DNA of 64,000 bases from Starkeya sp. ORNL1 (GTDB taxonomy: Bacteria; Pseudomonadota; Alphaproteobacteria; Rhizobiales; Xanthobacteraceae): NCBI RefSeq assembly GCF_012971745.1, contig NZ_CP048834.1, forward strand, positions 4,969,001-5,033,000, given 5' to 3'. This document shows, one piece after another, positions 1 through 7,576 of this stretch (position 1 is the first letter of the stretch; each line of letters opens with the position of its first letter). A program made the position numbers and the translations under genes. The notes beneath the pieces are model-generated. The model saw only the letters and a program-made list of their open reading frames with translations. It was not told the DNA's origin and ran no database searches.

Positions 1-96
1 GCCGAGCGTCTCGGCCTTGGCCACGGCGCCGGCGAGCGCCTTCAGCGCCGCGGCGTGGGTCAGCTTCAGGGCAGGGCGCGTGGTTGTCTCACTCAT
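1..96 (-). CDS. GlcG/HbpS-family heme-binding-like protein (5' part only)
   Basis: Only the first 32 codons lie in the window; the gene runs off the left edge. The N-terminus reads MSETTTRPALKLTHAAALKA and continues with an Ala/Leu-rich helix ending AKAETLG, which is the usual opening of the GlcG/HbpS (DUF336) family: small proteins often encoded beside catabolic oxidoreductases, some of which bind heme. The start overlaps the end of the DUF1028 gene by 8 bases, so it is the last visible member of the minus-strand operon. Family assignment rests on this short stretch alone. Confidence 0.6.
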   Translation of the reverse strand, partial: MSETTTRPALKLTHAAALKALAGAVAKAETLG

Positions 97-766
97 CGCC
101 GGGCACTCCATAGGAAGGCGCGGCCCGGGGATCGAGCGCGCGGGTGACATAGGCGTCCATTTGCGGCTGCCACAGCCGCCACAGTGCGGCGAGTTCACCG
201 ATCGGATCGGCCTCAGACCAGTCGATGCGCAGGTCCGCGACCGGCCAGCCGACGGTGTCGACCAGCAGCATGCCGGCCGAATGCACCGGACCCTCCTCGC
301 CGCCCGCCTCCAACGCCGCCAGCATGGCGGCGATGATGCGATTGCCGATGTGCTGGTCCGGACCGGCGAGGAAGGCTTCGACCATGCGCGCCGGCACGTC
401 CGGATTGGCGAGCAGATTGCCGGCCGCGGCGGCATCGGGCGCCAGCGCGATGCGGTGCGTGCCGAGCGTGTGGGCGCCGGAATGGCCGGCGGCACGGCCC
501 TGCCGGTCCAGCACCACCACTTGCCGGTAGTCGAAATGCGGCGCCTCGGTTGCGAACCGCGCCATCACCTCATCCGCCGACAATCCCTCAGTGAGCAGGG
601 CAAGGCCGCGCGGTCCCAGCATCGGATCGGTGATGTTCTGCGTCGCCACCACGCCGACGCCGGCGCGCGCATGGGCGCAGCGGGCGGCGACACACGGGCT
701 CGACGAGGAGACGGCGATGCCGAACATGCCGGTCCGGGAGCAGCGGGCGGAGATGGAGAAGGTCAT
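89..766 (-). CDS. DUF1028 family putative Ntn-hydrolase
   Basis: A 225-residue protein opening MTFSISARCSRTGMFGIAVS, with SSSPCVAARC and the block VGVVATQNITDP near the N-terminus, all typical of DUF1028. The family resembles N-terminal-nucleophile hydrolases and is often found beside RidA and amide-degrading genes; its substrate is not established. It starts 16 bases after the RidA stop and overlaps the next gene, so translation is probably coupled. Length is normal for the family. In this operon it may hydrolyse an amide or imine-derived product of the upstream hydroxylase; that role is inference. Confidence 0.85.
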   Translation of the reverse strand: MTFSISARCSRTGMFGIAVSSSSPCVAARCAHARAGVGVVATQNITDPMLGPRGLALLTEGLSADEVMARFATEAPHFDYRQVVVLDRQGRAAGHSGAHTLGTHRIALAPDAAAAGNLLANPDVPARMVEAFLAGPDQHIGNRIIAAMLAALEAGGEEGPVHSAGMLLVDTVGWPVADLRIDWSEADPIGELAALWRLWQPQMDAYVTRALDPRAAPSYGVPGDE

Positions 767-782
767 TCCGGCTTCCCGCGCT

Positions 783-1202
783 TCACGAGGGATCGGGGAT
801 GACGGCGGTCACCTCGATCTCGACCACCCATTCCGGGCGGGCGAGCGCGGGCACGACGAGGCCGGTGGAGCAGGGGAACACCCCCTTCAGCCACTTGCCC
901 ATTTCCTGGTAGACCGCCTCGCGGTAGCGGATGTCGGTGAGGTAGACGACGATCCGGCAGATGTGCGCCATCTCGCTGCCGGCCTCTTCGAGCAGCAGCT
1001 TGATATTGGCCATCGCCTTGGCGGTCTGCGCGCCGGCATCACCGACATGAAGGCTTTCGCGAGTGTCGAGGTCCTGCGCCACCTGGCCACGCAGGAACAC
1101 CATGGTGCCCCGCGCCACCACGCCCTGCGAGAGATCATTATCGAGCTTCTGCTCGGGATAGGTTTCCTTGGTGTTGAACGGGCGAAGGCGCTTGTGAGCC
1201 AT
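783..1202 (-). CDS. RidA family protein (YjgF/YER057c/UK114)
   Basis: A 139-residue protein starting MAHKRLRPFNTKETYPEQKL. RidA proteins deaminate reactive enamine/imine intermediates; several paralogous groups sit in specific catabolic operons. The family hallmarks are visible: FLRGQVAQDLDT, the helix with AKAMANIKLLLEEAGS, and the C-terminal block PEWVVEIEVTAVIP. The Arg of the conserved V-x-R-P area is replaced by ALARPEW, common in divergent RidA groups. A longer frame extends upstream to 1556, but it would overlap the flavin reductase gene heavily and lacks family similarity, so the ATG at 1202 is preferred. It lies between the HpaC-like and DUF1028 genes. Confidence 0.88.
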   Translation of the reverse strand: MAHKRLRPFNTKETYPEQKLDNDLSQGVVARGTMVFLRGQVAQDLDTRESLHVGDAGAQTAKAMANIKLLLEEAGSEMAHICRIVVYLTDIRYREAVYQEMGKWLKGVFPCSTGLVVPALARPEWVVEIEVTAVIPDPS

Positions 1203-1336
1203 GGGACGCGGTCTCTCTGCGGTAGGGGTCAAGGAGTGGTGCGGGCGGGCCGGCAGCAACGCAGAAGGCCCGCGACAGGTGCGGGCTTCCTCGGGTAACG
1301 ATCTAAAGTCGTCGGGCTGGTCATCCTTGCCCCATG

Positions 1337-1828
1337 TCAGGCTGCGTGCAGTCGTCGGTAGGCGCGGTCGGAATAGATCAGCGGCTCGCCGCTGCCGGTC
1401 TCGACGTCCAGCACTTCGCCGGCGACGATGCGGTGCGAGCCGAAATCGAACACACTGGCGATCCGGCAGTCGAAGCGGCAGAGCGCGCCGTGCAGCAGTG
1501 GCGCGCCGGTGATGCGCCGGTCCCAGGTCCCGGCCTGGAACCGGTCCTCGCGCCATTCCGGGATCAGACCGGCGAAGCTGTCGGCGACACGATGCTGGTC
1601 GGCGGCGAGTATGTTGGCCGCGAACACGTCATTGGCGATCAGGTACGGCAGCGCCCGGCTCTCGCGATGGATGCAGAACAGCACCGACGGCGGCTCCAGC
1701 GAGAGCGAGCAGAGCGTCGAGACGGTGACGCCGAAGCGCCCGGCCTCGCCGTCGGTCGTCACCACGGTGACCCCGGCGGCGGTGCGGCCCATGGCGGCGC
1801 GGAAATGGGTGGGATCAAGCGCGTTCAT
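1337..1828 (-). CDS. Flavin reductase family protein (HpaC-like)
   Basis: A 163-residue flavin reductase-like protein. The pattern GRTAAGVTVVTTDGEAGRFG, then STLCSLSLEPPSVLFCI, is the FMN-binding split-barrel motif of the HpaC/ActVB group; the C-terminus carries GSHRIVAGEV. Such enzymes use NAD(P)H to reduce FAD/FMN and feed FADH2 to a partner monooxygenase. The partner is the gene just upstream: its stop and this start share ATGA at 1825-1828, so the two are translationally coupled. Together they form a two-component flavin hydroxylase. The aromatic substrate cannot be read from sequence. Confidence 0.9.
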   Translation of the reverse strand: MNALDPTHFRAAMGRTAAGVTVVTTDGEAGRFGVTVSTLCSLSLEPPSVLFCIHRESRALPYLIANDVFAANILAADQHRVADSFAGLIPEWREDRFQAGTWDRRITGAPLLHGALCRFDCRIASVFDFGSHRIVAGEVLDVETGSGEPLIYSDRAYRRLHAA

Positions 1829-3294
1829 TTACCGGCTCCTCGCACCTTGTCGGAAAGGATCTTGTCGGAAAGTCCTGCGGACTTGCGGACGAAGTCGAGC
1901 GGGCCGTCGAAGTCGAAGCTGTTATAGACCGCGGCCAGGTGATTGAAGTGCGGCGCCTGCGCGAACTGCACGAAGGTCAGCCGGTGCCCGGCATAGTCGG
2001 AGTTGAGCAGGTCACGGGCGAACGCCAGCAGCTTGCGGCGGTCCTCCGCCTCCCACTGGTCGTTCAGCGTGTAGAACTTCTTCAGCCAGTCGCCGGAACC
2101 CTCGGCGTTGAAGGCGGCGGCGTTCGGCGTCACGCAGATCTGCCCGCCGCACAGTTCGCGGGCGATGTGCATCATCGCCGGCAGGTTGGCGCAGGCATGC
2201 ACCCGCCCGGCATAGAGCATCGACTGGTGCGGCATCAACAGCCCGCCGGGGCTCTTCTGCGCCATCGCGATCGAGGCGGTCAGGTGGGCGTTGATGCCCT
2301 CGCGGTAGCAGACGAGGTCCGCCAGCTTCTCGCGGACCGACTGCAGCTTGTCGAGACCGGTCTGCCTGGCGTTCCACATCGCCGCGCCGATCATCATGTC
2401 GGCGACATAGAGCAGGCGCTGCACGTAAGGAAACGCCGAATAGCGGTGCAGCGTGCCGCGCACATGCTGCGCCGCCTTGGTGTGGCGGTAGAAGAAGATG
2501 TCCTCCCAGGGGATCAGCACATTGTCGAAGATCACCATCGCCTCGACCTCGTCGAAGCGGTTGGCCAGCGGGTAGTCGGCCGGGTCGCTCCTGCCGGCAA
2601 AGCCGGAGCGGCAGATGTGCTTGACCCCCGGCGCGCCCATGCGGACGATGCCGCCGACCGCATAGTCCGACAGCGTCTCGTTGGTCCAGGCGCCGACGGT
2701 GGGCTTCAGGAAGGCCTGGTCGGCATAGGCCGCGGCGGTCTCGTACTTGGCGCCGCGGATGACGATGCCGGCATCGGTCTCCTTGACCACATGGACCATC
2801 ATGTCCGGGTCCTGGTCCTGCGGGGCGCGCGAGCGATCGCCCTTCGGATCGGTGTTGGCGGAAACGTGGAAGATGTCGTTGTCGAGGATGCTGGCGACGT
2901 GGCGGTCGACATTGTCGGCAAAGCGCGGGTCGTACTCGGCCAGCACGTCGCGCCCGTCGATCAGCGACCACACCTCGCCGATGGTCTCGTCGCCGACCCT
3001 CGTGACGACGCCGCCAATGTCCTTCATCACCGCATCGACCGCCTCGACCTTGTCGGTCCAGTCGCTGGTCTCGCGCGGCGGCTTGTAGAAGATGGTGTTG
3101 CGCTCATTGTCGGCGACATAAGTGAGGCGCTCCTGATAGGGCGCCTCGTGGGCCATGTCGTAGATCCGCGCCCGCACATCGACGATCGGCTTGAAGGCGG
3201 GGTGCTTCGTCACGTCGGCGACGCGCTCGCCATCGATCCAGACCTCGCGGCCGTCGCGCAGCCCCTGCCGATACTCCTCACCCGTGCGGATCAT
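1825..3294 (-). CDS. 4-hydroxyphenylacetate 3-hydroxylase family oxygenase (HpaB-like)
   Basis: The large FADH2-dependent component of a two-component hydroxylase, 489 residues from the ATG at 3294, the usual family length. The N-terminus MIRTGEEYRQGLRDGREVWI is characteristic. Further blocks include SRAPQDQDPDMMVHVVKETD, PWEDIFFYRHTKAA and CGGQICVTPNAAAF, all HpaB/PvcC-like. Two upstream in-frame starts exist (3333 and 3303), but an AAGG ribosome site lies 9 bases before 3294 and the family start matches it. The gene heads the operon HpaB, HpaC, RidA, DUF1028, GlcG-like. A phenolic or N-heteroaromatic substrate is likely; pairing with RidA favours a nitrogen-containing one, by inference. Confidence 0.9.
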   Translation of the reverse strand: MIRTGEEYRQGLRDGREVWIDGERVADVTKHPAFKPIVDVRARIYDMAHEAPYQERLTYVADNERNTIFYKPPRETSDWTDKVEAVDAVMKDIGGVVTRVGDETIGEVWSLIDGRDVLAEYDPRFADNVDRHVASILDNDIFHVSANTDPKGDRSRAPQDQDPDMMVHVVKETDAGIVIRGAKYETAAAYADQAFLKPTVGAWTNETLSDYAVGGIVRMGAPGVKHICRSGFAGRSDPADYPLANRFDEVEAMVIFDNVLIPWEDIFFYRHTKAAQHVRGTLHRYSAFPYVQRLLYVADMMIGAAMWNARQTGLDKLQSVREKLADLVCYREGINAHLTASIAMAQKSPGGLLMPHQSMLYAGRVHACANLPAMMHIARELCGGQICVTPNAAAFNAEGSGDWLKKFYTLNDQWEAEDRRKLLAFARDLLNSDYAGHRLTFVQFAQAPHFNHLAAVYNSFDFDGPLDFVRKSAGLSDKILSDKVRGAGK

Positions 3295-3323
3295 CCTGCC
3301 CATCCTTTTCTCGTGATCAAATC

Positions 3324-3336
3324 TTGTGCGCACGAA
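3324..3336. promoter_or_regulatory. Candidate LysR operator between divergent genes
   Basis: The 90-base divergent gap contains TTGTGCGCACGAA, a near-palindrome centred on GTGCGCAC, followed by an A/T-rich stretch (GGTAAAATATTTTTGG) leading to the LysR gene. This is where a LysR regulator would be expected to control both itself and the HpaB operon. Assignment is by position and symmetry only. Confidence 0.35.
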
Positions 3337-3384
3337 ATGGATCGGTAAAATATTTTTGGTTGTTCCTTGAGATAGATTTTTGTG

Positions 3385-4329
3385 ATGAACATCTCGCTCC
3401 GCGCCCTCCGCTACGTCGTCGCGACCGCCGAGTCCGGCAATCTGACCGAGGCGGCGCGGCGGCTGAACGTCTCGCAGCCGTCAATTTCTGCGGCCATCGC
3501 GCAGTTCGAGGCGGGATGCGGCGTGCAGATCTTCGTGCGCCACCACGCCAAGGGCGTCACTACCACCATCGCCGGCACCCGCATCATCAACGAGGCGCGC
3601 CTGCTGCTGAATCATGCGCGCGATTTCGGACAGAATGCGCGGGCCATGGCCGACGAGGTGCGCGGCGAGATCGCGGTCGGCTGCTTCTGGACCATCGCCA
3701 CGCACTTCATGCCGAGCCTGCTGTCCGGCTTTGCCGAGAGCCATCCCGGTATCACCGTCAGCCTCGACGAGGGCGACCAGCAACTGATCCTCGACGCACT
3801 GATTTCCGGCCGCACCGAGATCGCGCTGTCCTATGAGTTCGCCCGACCGGAGGAGATCGTTGCGGAGCCGCTGGCTGAATTGGCGCCCTATGCGGTGCTG
3901 CATGCCGAGCATCCGCTGGCCAGGCGCGACAGCGTCAGCCTGGCGGACCTGCGCGACGAGCCGTTCATCCTGCTCGACCTGCCGCATTCGCGCGACTACT
4001 TCATGAGCCTGTTCCGCTCGGTCGGCATCGAGCCGCACATCGCGTTCCGCTCGCGCGCCTATGAGCTGACCCGCGGCCTGGTGGGCCATGGCCGGGGCTA
4101 CACCATCCAGAACGTGCTGCCGCGCACCCAGACCACGCATGATGGCGGGCGCGTCGCCTCGGTGCCGATCACCGACAAGTTGGAGCCGGTGCGGGTGGTG
4201 AGCTTGCAACTGCGCCGCCAGGCGCCGCGTCCGGCAGTGGAGGTGTTCGCCCGCCACCTCAAATCGTCATTCTCGGCGGGCGGCGTGTTCGCGCCCGGCA
4301 CCCTGTCGCCGCGCCGCACGGTGCGCTGA
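3385..4329 (+). CDS. LysR family transcriptional regulator, divergent from HpaB operon
   Basis: A 314-residue LysR-type regulator. The N-terminal winged helix-turn-helix is clear: LRALRYVVATAESGNLTEAA and RRLNVSQPSISAAIAQFE. The substrate-binding domain follows from about residue 90 (GEIAVGCFWTIATHFMP). A GTG codon lies directly before the chosen ATG, so the start could be one codon earlier. It is transcribed away from the HpaB operon with 90 bases between them, the standard arrangement for a LysR activator and its target, so it probably controls that operon in response to the aromatic substrate. Confidence 0.92.
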   Translation: MNISLRALRYVVATAESGNLTEAARRLNVSQPSISAAIAQFEAGCGVQIFVRHHAKGVTTTIAGTRIINEARLLLNHARDFGQNARAMADEVRGEIAVGCFWTIATHFMPSLLSGFAESHPGITVSLDEGDQQLILDALISGRTEIALSYEFARPEEIVAEPLAELAPYAVLHAEHPLARRDSVSLADLRDEPFILLDLPHSRDYFMSLFRSVGIEPHIAFRSRAYELTRGLVGHGRGYTIQNVLPRTQTTHDGGRVASVPITDKLEPVRVVSLQLRRQAPRPAVEVFARHLKSSFSAGGVFAPGTLSPRRTVR

Positions 4330-4341
4330 GGCGTCCGCATC

Positions 4342-4354
4342 TGCTAGAGCATGT
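4342..4354. repeat. Short remnant of the interspersed CTAGAGCATG repeat
   Basis: CTAGAGCATGTTC matches the terminal segment of the two full repeat copies at 8511-8620 and 19349-19467. No second half or hairpin partner follows here, so this looks like a decayed or truncated copy. It may also be coincidence. Confidence 0.35.
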
Positions 4355-4408
4355 TCATGTGCCGCGGGCTCTGGCTCGCGGCAGACGCCGACAATAATCT
4401 CATTGACT

Positions 4409-4429
4409 CTATCCATACCAGGGGGATAG
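4409..4429 (+). promoter_or_regulatory. Candidate RcnR operator
   Basis: CTATCC (4409-4414) and GGATAG (4424-4429) form a perfect inverted repeat around ATACCAGGG, placing a G-tract between A/T-rich arms. This is the layout of CsoR/RcnR-family operators. It lies 8 bases before the rcnR start, suited to autorepression of the rcnR-rcnA operon with release on nickel or cobalt binding. Confidence 0.6.
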
Positions 4430-4437
4430 GACTCGAT

Positions 4438-4716
4438 ATGTCTGAAGCCAATCAACACGAGCACCATGCCGACATTGCCAAGCGCCTGAAGCGCGCGGAG
4501 GGACACCTGCGCAGCGTCGTGCAGATGATCGAGACCGGGCGACCGTGCCTCGACATCGCGCAGCAGCTTCACGCGGTCGAAAAGGCGATCGGCCAGGCGA
4601 AGAAAACGCTGATCCAGGACCATCTGGATCATTGCCTTGAAGAGACGGTGGGTTCCCTCGGCCGCGACCAGCGCCGCGCCATCGACGAGTTCAAGGAGAT
4701 CACCAAATATCTGTGA
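4438..4716 (+). CDS. rcnR: RcnR/FrmR-family metal- or formaldehyde-sensing repressor
   Basis: A 92-residue all-helical repressor of the CsoR/RcnR superfamily. Visible hallmarks are MSEANQHEHHADIAKRLKRA, then EGHLRSVVQMIETGRPCLDI and the C-terminal helix QAKKTLIQDHLDHCLEET. The conserved Cys in PCLDI and the N-terminal His residues are the positions used for Ni/Co coordination in RcnR; the next gene being RcnA-like favours metal over formaldehyde sensing. A longer frame opens at 4351, but the family N-terminus matches the ATG at 4438, and an operator-like repeat sits just before it. Six bases separate it from rcnA. Confidence 0.88.
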   Translation: MSEANQHEHHADIAKRLKRAEGHLRSVVQMIETGRPCLDIAQQLHAVEKAIGQAKKTLIQDHLDHCLEETVGSLGRDQRRAIDEFKEITKYL

Positions 4717-4722
4717 GGACCG

Positions 4723-5904
4723 ATGCCGTCGTTCGCCGAACTGATCCAGCAAAGCTCCGCCCATGCCTGGCTTTTCATTCCGAGCGCCGTGCTGCTCGGC
4801 GCCCTGCACGGACTGGAGCCGGGACATTCGAAGACAATGATGGCGGCCTTCATCGTCGCGGTGCGCGGGACGGTGGCGCAGGCGGTGATGCTGGGTCTGG
4901 CGGCGACGGTCTCGCACACGGCGGTGGTCTGGGCCATCGCGCTGGGCGGCATGTATCTGTGGCAAGGCCTCGATGCCGAACATGCCGAGCCCTATCTGCA
5001 GATCGCCTCGGCGATCATCATCATCGCCATCGCGCTGTGGATGCTGTGGCGCACCTGGCAGGAACAGCAGGAAGCCCGCGCTGCCGCCGGCCACAGCCAT
5101 GGCACTCATGACCACGATCGTCCCCACGATCATGATCATCCGCACGACCACGATCATCCGCACGCGAGCGCCGACGTGCGCCGGATCGACACCGGCCACG
5201 GGCTGCACCTGCTCGAACTGCGCGAGGATGCGAGCGGCGCGCACTGGCGCTTCCGGCCCGAGCGCGGCAAGCCGTGGGGCGCGGCCGAGGTCCGGCTGGA
5301 GACCGAACGTCCGGACGGGCGCCGGCAGGCCTTCACCTTCACGGAGCAGGACGGCTACATCGAATCCCGCGAGGCGGTGCCGGGCCCGCACGATTTCATG
5401 GTTCGGCTGAGCCTTGGCCACGGCAATCATTCGCATGATTTCGACGTGTCGTTCGTCGCCACAGCCAAAGGGCACGATCACCTGCATGAGGAGCTTCGCG
5501 GCCTCGACGTCGCCACCGACGGCTACCAGGACGCCCACGAACTGGCGCACGCCAACGACATCCGCCGCCGTTTCGCCGATCGCAACGTCACCACCGGGCA
5601 GATCCTCCTGTTCGGCCTGACCGGTGGGCTGATCCCGTGCCCGGCGGCGGTCACCGTGCTGCTGCTCTGCCTGCAACTGAAGGAGATCACGCTCGGCGCC
5701 GCCCTGGTGCTGTGCTTCAGCATCGGCCTCGCCGTCACGCTGGTGACGGTGGGCGCGGCGGCCGCGCTCAGCGTGCAGCATGCGACGAAGCGCTGGTCGT
5801 GGTTCTCGACGGCCGCCCGCCGCGCGCCCTATTTTTCGAGCGTGCTGATCATCCTTGTCGGAGTCTATGTCGGCATCCAGGGCTGGACGCATCTCGCTGC
5901 GTGA
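4723..5904 (+). CDS. rcnA: Nickel/cobalt efflux transporter (RcnA/NicO family)
   Basis: A 393-residue inner-membrane exporter of the NicO family. The first membrane helix ends in the metal-binding motif HGLEPGHSKTM (about residues 29-39), diagnostic for RcnA. A hydrophilic loop rich in His, Asp and Pro follows at about 124-147 (HSHGTHDHDRPHDHDHPH within it), a metal buffer typical of RcnA but long here. After an extended soluble insert of about 130 residues, the second half starts with GGLIPCPAAVTVLLLC. It probably pumps Ni or Co out of the cytoplasm. It is co-transcribed with rcnR, 6 bases upstream, and should be induced by metal. Confidence 0.92.
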   Translation: MPSFAELIQQSSAHAWLFIPSAVLLGALHGLEPGHSKTMMAAFIVAVRGTVAQAVMLGLAATVSHTAVVWAIALGGMYLWQGLDAEHAEPYLQIASAIIIIAIALWMLWRTWQEQQEARAAAGHSHGTHDHDRPHDHDHPHDHDHPHASADVRRIDTGHGLHLLELREDASGAHWRFRPERGKPWGAAEVRLETERPDGRRQAFTFTEQDGYIESREAVPGPHDFMVRLSLGHGNHSHDFDVSFVATAKGHDHLHEELRGLDVATDGYQDAHELAHANDIRRRFADRNVTTGQILLFGLTGGLIPCPAAVTVLLLCLQLKEITLGAALVLCFSIGLAVTLVTVGAAAALSVQHATKRWSWFSTAARRAPYFSSVLIILVGVYVGIQGWTHLAA

Positions 5905-6049
5905 GGCGACACGCCGGATAGGCACACCCTATGCCCTGCATCATTTATCTGTCTGCACCACGGGCGCCGCGTGCATTGCCGGAACGGGAACCCGGTCGCT
6001 AGGCTCAAGGGAGCTTCCGTTCCAACCGCAGATTTGAGACACCCCGCCT

Positions 6050-6823
6050 ATGACAGATCACCCGCCCTTCCACGCCGACGGCAGCGGCACCCACGCCAGG
6101 ATCGGCCTGATCTACATCGCCTCCAGCATCGTGATGGATGCCGAGATGGCCGCCATGGCGAGCGAGGGCGTCGCGGTCCATACCACGCGCATCAAGCTGC
6201 CCAAGGTCACGATCGAGGGCATCGAGGCGATGATGAACGCGCCGCAGCTCGAGGAGGCGGCCCGGCTGGTCGGTTCGGCACCGATCGACATATTGTGCTT
6301 CGGCGGCACCAGCGCCTCGTTCCTGCATGGCACCGCCTACGACCATGCGCTGATGGCCAAGCTGAAATCCTGGGTGCCGCACTGCCCCTCGACCACGGCG
6401 TCCACCGCGACGCTCGCGGCCTTGAGGGAGGTCGGCGCCGGCAAGGTGGCGCTCGCCACGCCCTATGTGACGCCGGTCCATGAGCGCGCCGTCCGCTTCC
6501 TCGCCGAGAACGGCCACGAGGTGGTGCGGCACGCCAATCTCGGCATCGACACCGATCATGCCCTCGCCGAGGTCCCGCTGGAGCAGGTCTATGATCTCGT
6601 CCGCTCGATCGATCATCCCGATGCCAGCGCGATCTTCATCAGCTGCACCAATTTCCGCTCGGTCGGCGCCATCGAGGCACTCGAGCAGGCGCTCGGCAAG
6701 CCGGTGGTGTCGGCGGTGCAGGCCTCGTTCTGGCATTGCCTGGAGGTGCTTGACGTCAATGGCGCGAAGCCCGGCTATGGCCGGCTGTTCGACCGCCGCA
6801 TCGCTGCCGGCGGGGCTGCCTGA
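6050..6823 (+). CDS. Maleate isomerase / arylmalonate decarboxylase-like Asp/Glu racemase superfamily enzyme
   Basis: A 257-residue protein of the Asp/Glu racemase superfamily. The nucleophile loops are visible as CFGGTSASF (about 83-91) and ISCTNFRS (C199). In two-cysteine members such as maleate isomerase the first loop carries Cys directly before Thr-Ser; here that position is Gly86, while C199 is kept, the pattern seen in arylmalonate decarboxylase. A single-cysteine decarboxylase or racemase is therefore as likely as a maleate isomerase. C83 lies nearby but is not at the usual position. The gene overlaps hutD by one base (TGATG), so they are coupled. Confidence 0.78.
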   Translation: MTDHPPFHADGSGTHARIGLIYIASSIVMDAEMAAMASEGVAVHTTRIKLPKVTIEGIEAMMNAPQLEEAARLVGSAPIDILCFGGTSASFLHGTAYDHALMAKLKSWVPHCPSTTASTATLAALREVGAGKVALATPYVTPVHERAVRFLAENGHEVVRHANLGIDTDHALAEVPLEQVYDLVRSIDHPDASAIFISCTNFRSVGAIEALEQALGKPVVSAVQASFWHCLEVLDVNGAKPGYGRLFDRRIAAGGAA

Positions 6824-7413
6824 TGTCTCGCTTCGAGGTGCTGCGCCCGGCCGATTACAAACTGACGCCCTGGAAGAACGGCGCCGGCGTGACCCAGGAT
6901 GTGCTTTTGCTTCCGCGAGGGGCGACGCAGGAGGATTTCGATATCCGCCTGAGCCTTGCTCCCATCGTGGAGGAGGGGCCGTTCTCTTCCTTTCCAGGCA
7001 TCGACCGGCACATCACGCTGATCAGCGACGGCCGGCTCGCGCTCGTGTTCGGTGGAGAGGAGCGCACGCTGGAACGGCTGAAGCCGCTTTATTTCGACAG
7101 TGTGCAGGCGCCGGTGTCCCGCCTCGGCGCGGGACCGGTGCGCGTCCTCAATGTGATGACGCGGAGGGGACGCTGGAATGCGCAGGTCATGGCGATCACC
7201 GGAGCGAGCGACCCGCTGCTCTCGCCGCCCGAAAGCGGCCATGTCGTGCTCTACGCCGTGACGGGGAAATGGCAGGTCAGCGATCGCGCCGGCACCGTCA
7301 TCGTCGAGCAGGGCGAGACCCTGATCACCCGTGAGGAGGGCACGCTGCGCGCCACGTGCGAGCGCGACGGCGAGGCTGTCGTGGCGTTCCTGTCCCCGAC
7401 CTCTCCACCGTGA
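6823..7413 (+). CDS. HutD family protein
   Basis: A 196-residue HutD-like cupin protein. The opening FEVLRPADYKLTPWKNGAG, then the block FSSFPGIDRHITLISD and later VLYAVTGKW match the family. HutD is linked with histidine utilisation in pseudomonads, where it is thought to bind a pathway intermediate and limit hut expression; no hut enzyme genes are seen here. Coupling to the decarboxylase-like gene suggests it serves that pathway instead. Its exact role is unknown. Confidence 0.85.
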   Translation: MSRFEVLRPADYKLTPWKNGAGVTQDVLLLPRGATQEDFDIRLSLAPIVEEGPFSSFPGIDRHITLISDGRLALVFGGEERTLERLKPLYFDSVQAPVSRLGAGPVRVLNVMTRRGRWNAQVMAITGASDPLLSPPESGHVVLYAVTGKWQVSDRAGTVIVEQGETLITREEGTLRATCERDGEAVVAFLSPTSPP

Positions 7414-7498
7414 GGCTTCGGCGAGGCCTGGATCATCAATTCCTATCTTGAGCAACAGTTAAAAGTATTTTTCGATCCACTTCGCACACGCAACATTT

Positions 7499-7521
7499 CC
7501 TCACAGGAAAGTCATGTGAGG
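7499..7521 (+). promoter_or_regulatory. Inverted repeat before the hydroxyacid dehydrogenase gene
   Basis: CCTCACA (7499-7505) and TGTGAGG (7515-7521) form a perfect 7-base inverted repeat with a 9-base spacer. An A/T-rich segment lies just upstream (AACAGTTAAAAGTATTTTTC), so this may be an operator in the promoter of the gene starting at 7577. The regulator is unknown. Confidence 0.4.
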
Positions 7522-7576
7522 TGGTGATGCGCCGGACCCTCTGTGGACGTCGAACAGCTCCGGGGCTGCTTTCCCG

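Noticed and set aside
1939-3348. 469-codon plus-strand frame opposite HpaB
   Set aside because: Antisense shadow of a well-conserved enzyme gene.
5905-6049. Gap after rcnA as a site for a small RNA or gene
   Set aside because: Short, without hairpin, repeat or start with ribosome site.
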